Shown here: one piece after another, positions 5,174-5,474 of the stretch | Layout of the letters: each line of letters begins with the position of its first letter | How positions within the stretch are numbered: the first letter of the stretch is position 1 | NCBI GenBank assembly: GCA_009774245.1 | Contig: VSNM01000160.1 | Span: forward strand, 1-5,474 | DNA: 5,474 bases | DNA from: Lachnospiraceae bacterium | GTDB lineage: Bacteria; Bacillota; Clostridia; Lachnospirales; Lachnospiraceae | Direction of reading: 5' to 3' | Notes under the pieces: generated by a model | What the model saw: the letters and a program-made list of their open reading frames with translations, nothing else | Databases searched by the model: none | What the model was told of the DNA's origin: nothing | Position numbers and translations under genes: made by a program

Positions 5174-5229
5174 GACGGCCCCTCTGTCATTCGGAGCCGC
5201 CCATGCCCCCTTGCGGTAAGTCCGGGCAT
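5174..5229 (-). ncRNA. Two-hairpin structured RNA candidate, copy B, leader of the lipoprotein gene
   Basis: Read on the minus strand: stem 1 ATGCCC (5229-5224) / GGGCAT (5208-5203) with a 15-nt loop GGACTTACCGCAAGG, a 1-nt linker, and stem 2 GGCGGC (5201-5196) / GCCGTC (5179-5174) with loop TCCGAATGACAGAGGG. Inside loop 1, CTT can pair with AAG. Compared with copy A, 42 of 56 bases match with no gaps. Two stem-1 pairs change on both sides (C-G to A-U, U-A to C-G). Confidence 0.6.
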
Positions 5230-5248
5230 AATGCCCGCATTTATCCGA

Positions 5249-5266
5249 GCAGGGAATCACCCCTGC
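5249..5266. other. Hairpin after the stop of the right-edge gene
   Basis: GCAGGG (5249-5254) and CCCTGC (5261-5266) pair perfectly around a 6-nt loop, just downstream of the minus-strand stop at 5273-5271. No T-tract follows on the minus strand, so it may stabilise a 3' end and not terminate. A further palindrome, CGGGCAT-A-ATGCCCG (5223-5237), overlaps copy B. Confidence 0.4.
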
Positions 5267-5270
5267 GGCA

Positions 5271-5474
5271 TTACACACTAACTGTACGGATTGTCTCCCC
5301 GTCAACAGCATATCTTGCGCTGAATCCTCCAAGCAGACCGTTTCCCTGCATCCTTTCATAATTCTTGATTGCAAGTATGTCTGCCCTGTAATCAAGATAT
5401 GTCTGGTTCTGCCCCGGATCATTGAGCAGTTTATCAAGTGGCGCATCCAGCCCTTTTATCCTGCCGTTCTCCAC
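5271..5474 (-). CDS. C-terminal part of an unrecognised gene, running off the right edge
   Basis: There are 67 or more open codons; the frame begins at the window edge with GTG, so the true start is most likely outside. The visible tail contains YLDYRADILAIKNYERMQG and GGFSARYAVDGETIRTVSV, a helical segment then a probable beta hairpin. I do not recognise a domain. It is the first visible member of the minus-strand group that continues with the lipoprotein. Confidence 0.6.
   Translation of the reverse strand: MENGRIKGLDAPLDKLLNDPGQNQTYLDYRADILAIKNYERMQGNGLLGGFSARYAVDGETIRTVSV

Noticed and set aside
5096..5446. Minus-strand 116-codon open frame overlapping the right-edge gene and the lipoprotein leader
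   Set aside because: It overlaps the better-supported frame ending at 5271 and runs through the RNA motif; its end contains AGSYYQQMAGS, which could be a coding relic but is not enough for a gene.

Overview
The window looks like a gut Clostridia genome, probably Lachnospiraceae. The reasons are moderate GC, strong AGGAGG-type ribosome binding sites, a Zn-ribbon/DDE/ATPase transposition module of a type I associate with that group, and small uncharacterised proteins of a style common there. No taxonomic marker gene is present, so this is inference.

Layout. Minus-strand host genes run from the right edge leftward: (i) the C-terminal end of an unrecognised gene (5474-5271); (ii) a small acidic lipoprotein (5080-4826); (iii) an 18-residue ORF coupled to it (4829-4773); (iv) a cysteine-free 181-residue uncharacterised protein (4641-4096); (v) a gene starting near 4002 that is cut in two by a plus-strand insertion and resumes at 543-1, where it looks like the coiled-coil C-terminal end of a serine recombinase.

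The insertion (about 544-3851) is a three-gene transposon read on the plus strand. It carries a DUF6431-type zinc-ribbon protein (718-1338), a D,D(35)E integrase/transposase (1400-2691, broken by a one-base deletion) and an ExeA/TniB-like AAA ATPase (2691-3494). A 7-bp direct repeat GTGCCGT lies at the proposed borders, a 12/13 inverted repeat lies just inside, and joining the flanks across one copy of GTGCCGT gives one continuous open frame. Together these support the element limits. The integrase ribosome binding site is fully paired in a 9-bp hairpin, and the ATPase start overlaps the integrase stop. Non-coding ends hold hairpins that look like minus-strand terminators.

The most novel item is a pair of 56-nt, gap-free, 75%-identical repeats in the leaders of the lipoprotein gene (5174-5229) and the 181-residue gene (4677-4732). 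Each folds into two adjacent hairpins. Two base pairs of the first stem differ between copies by compensating changes, and the second stem keeps pairing through G-U swaps, while the loops are strongly conserved. This looks like a cis-acting structured RNA that I cannot assign to a known class.
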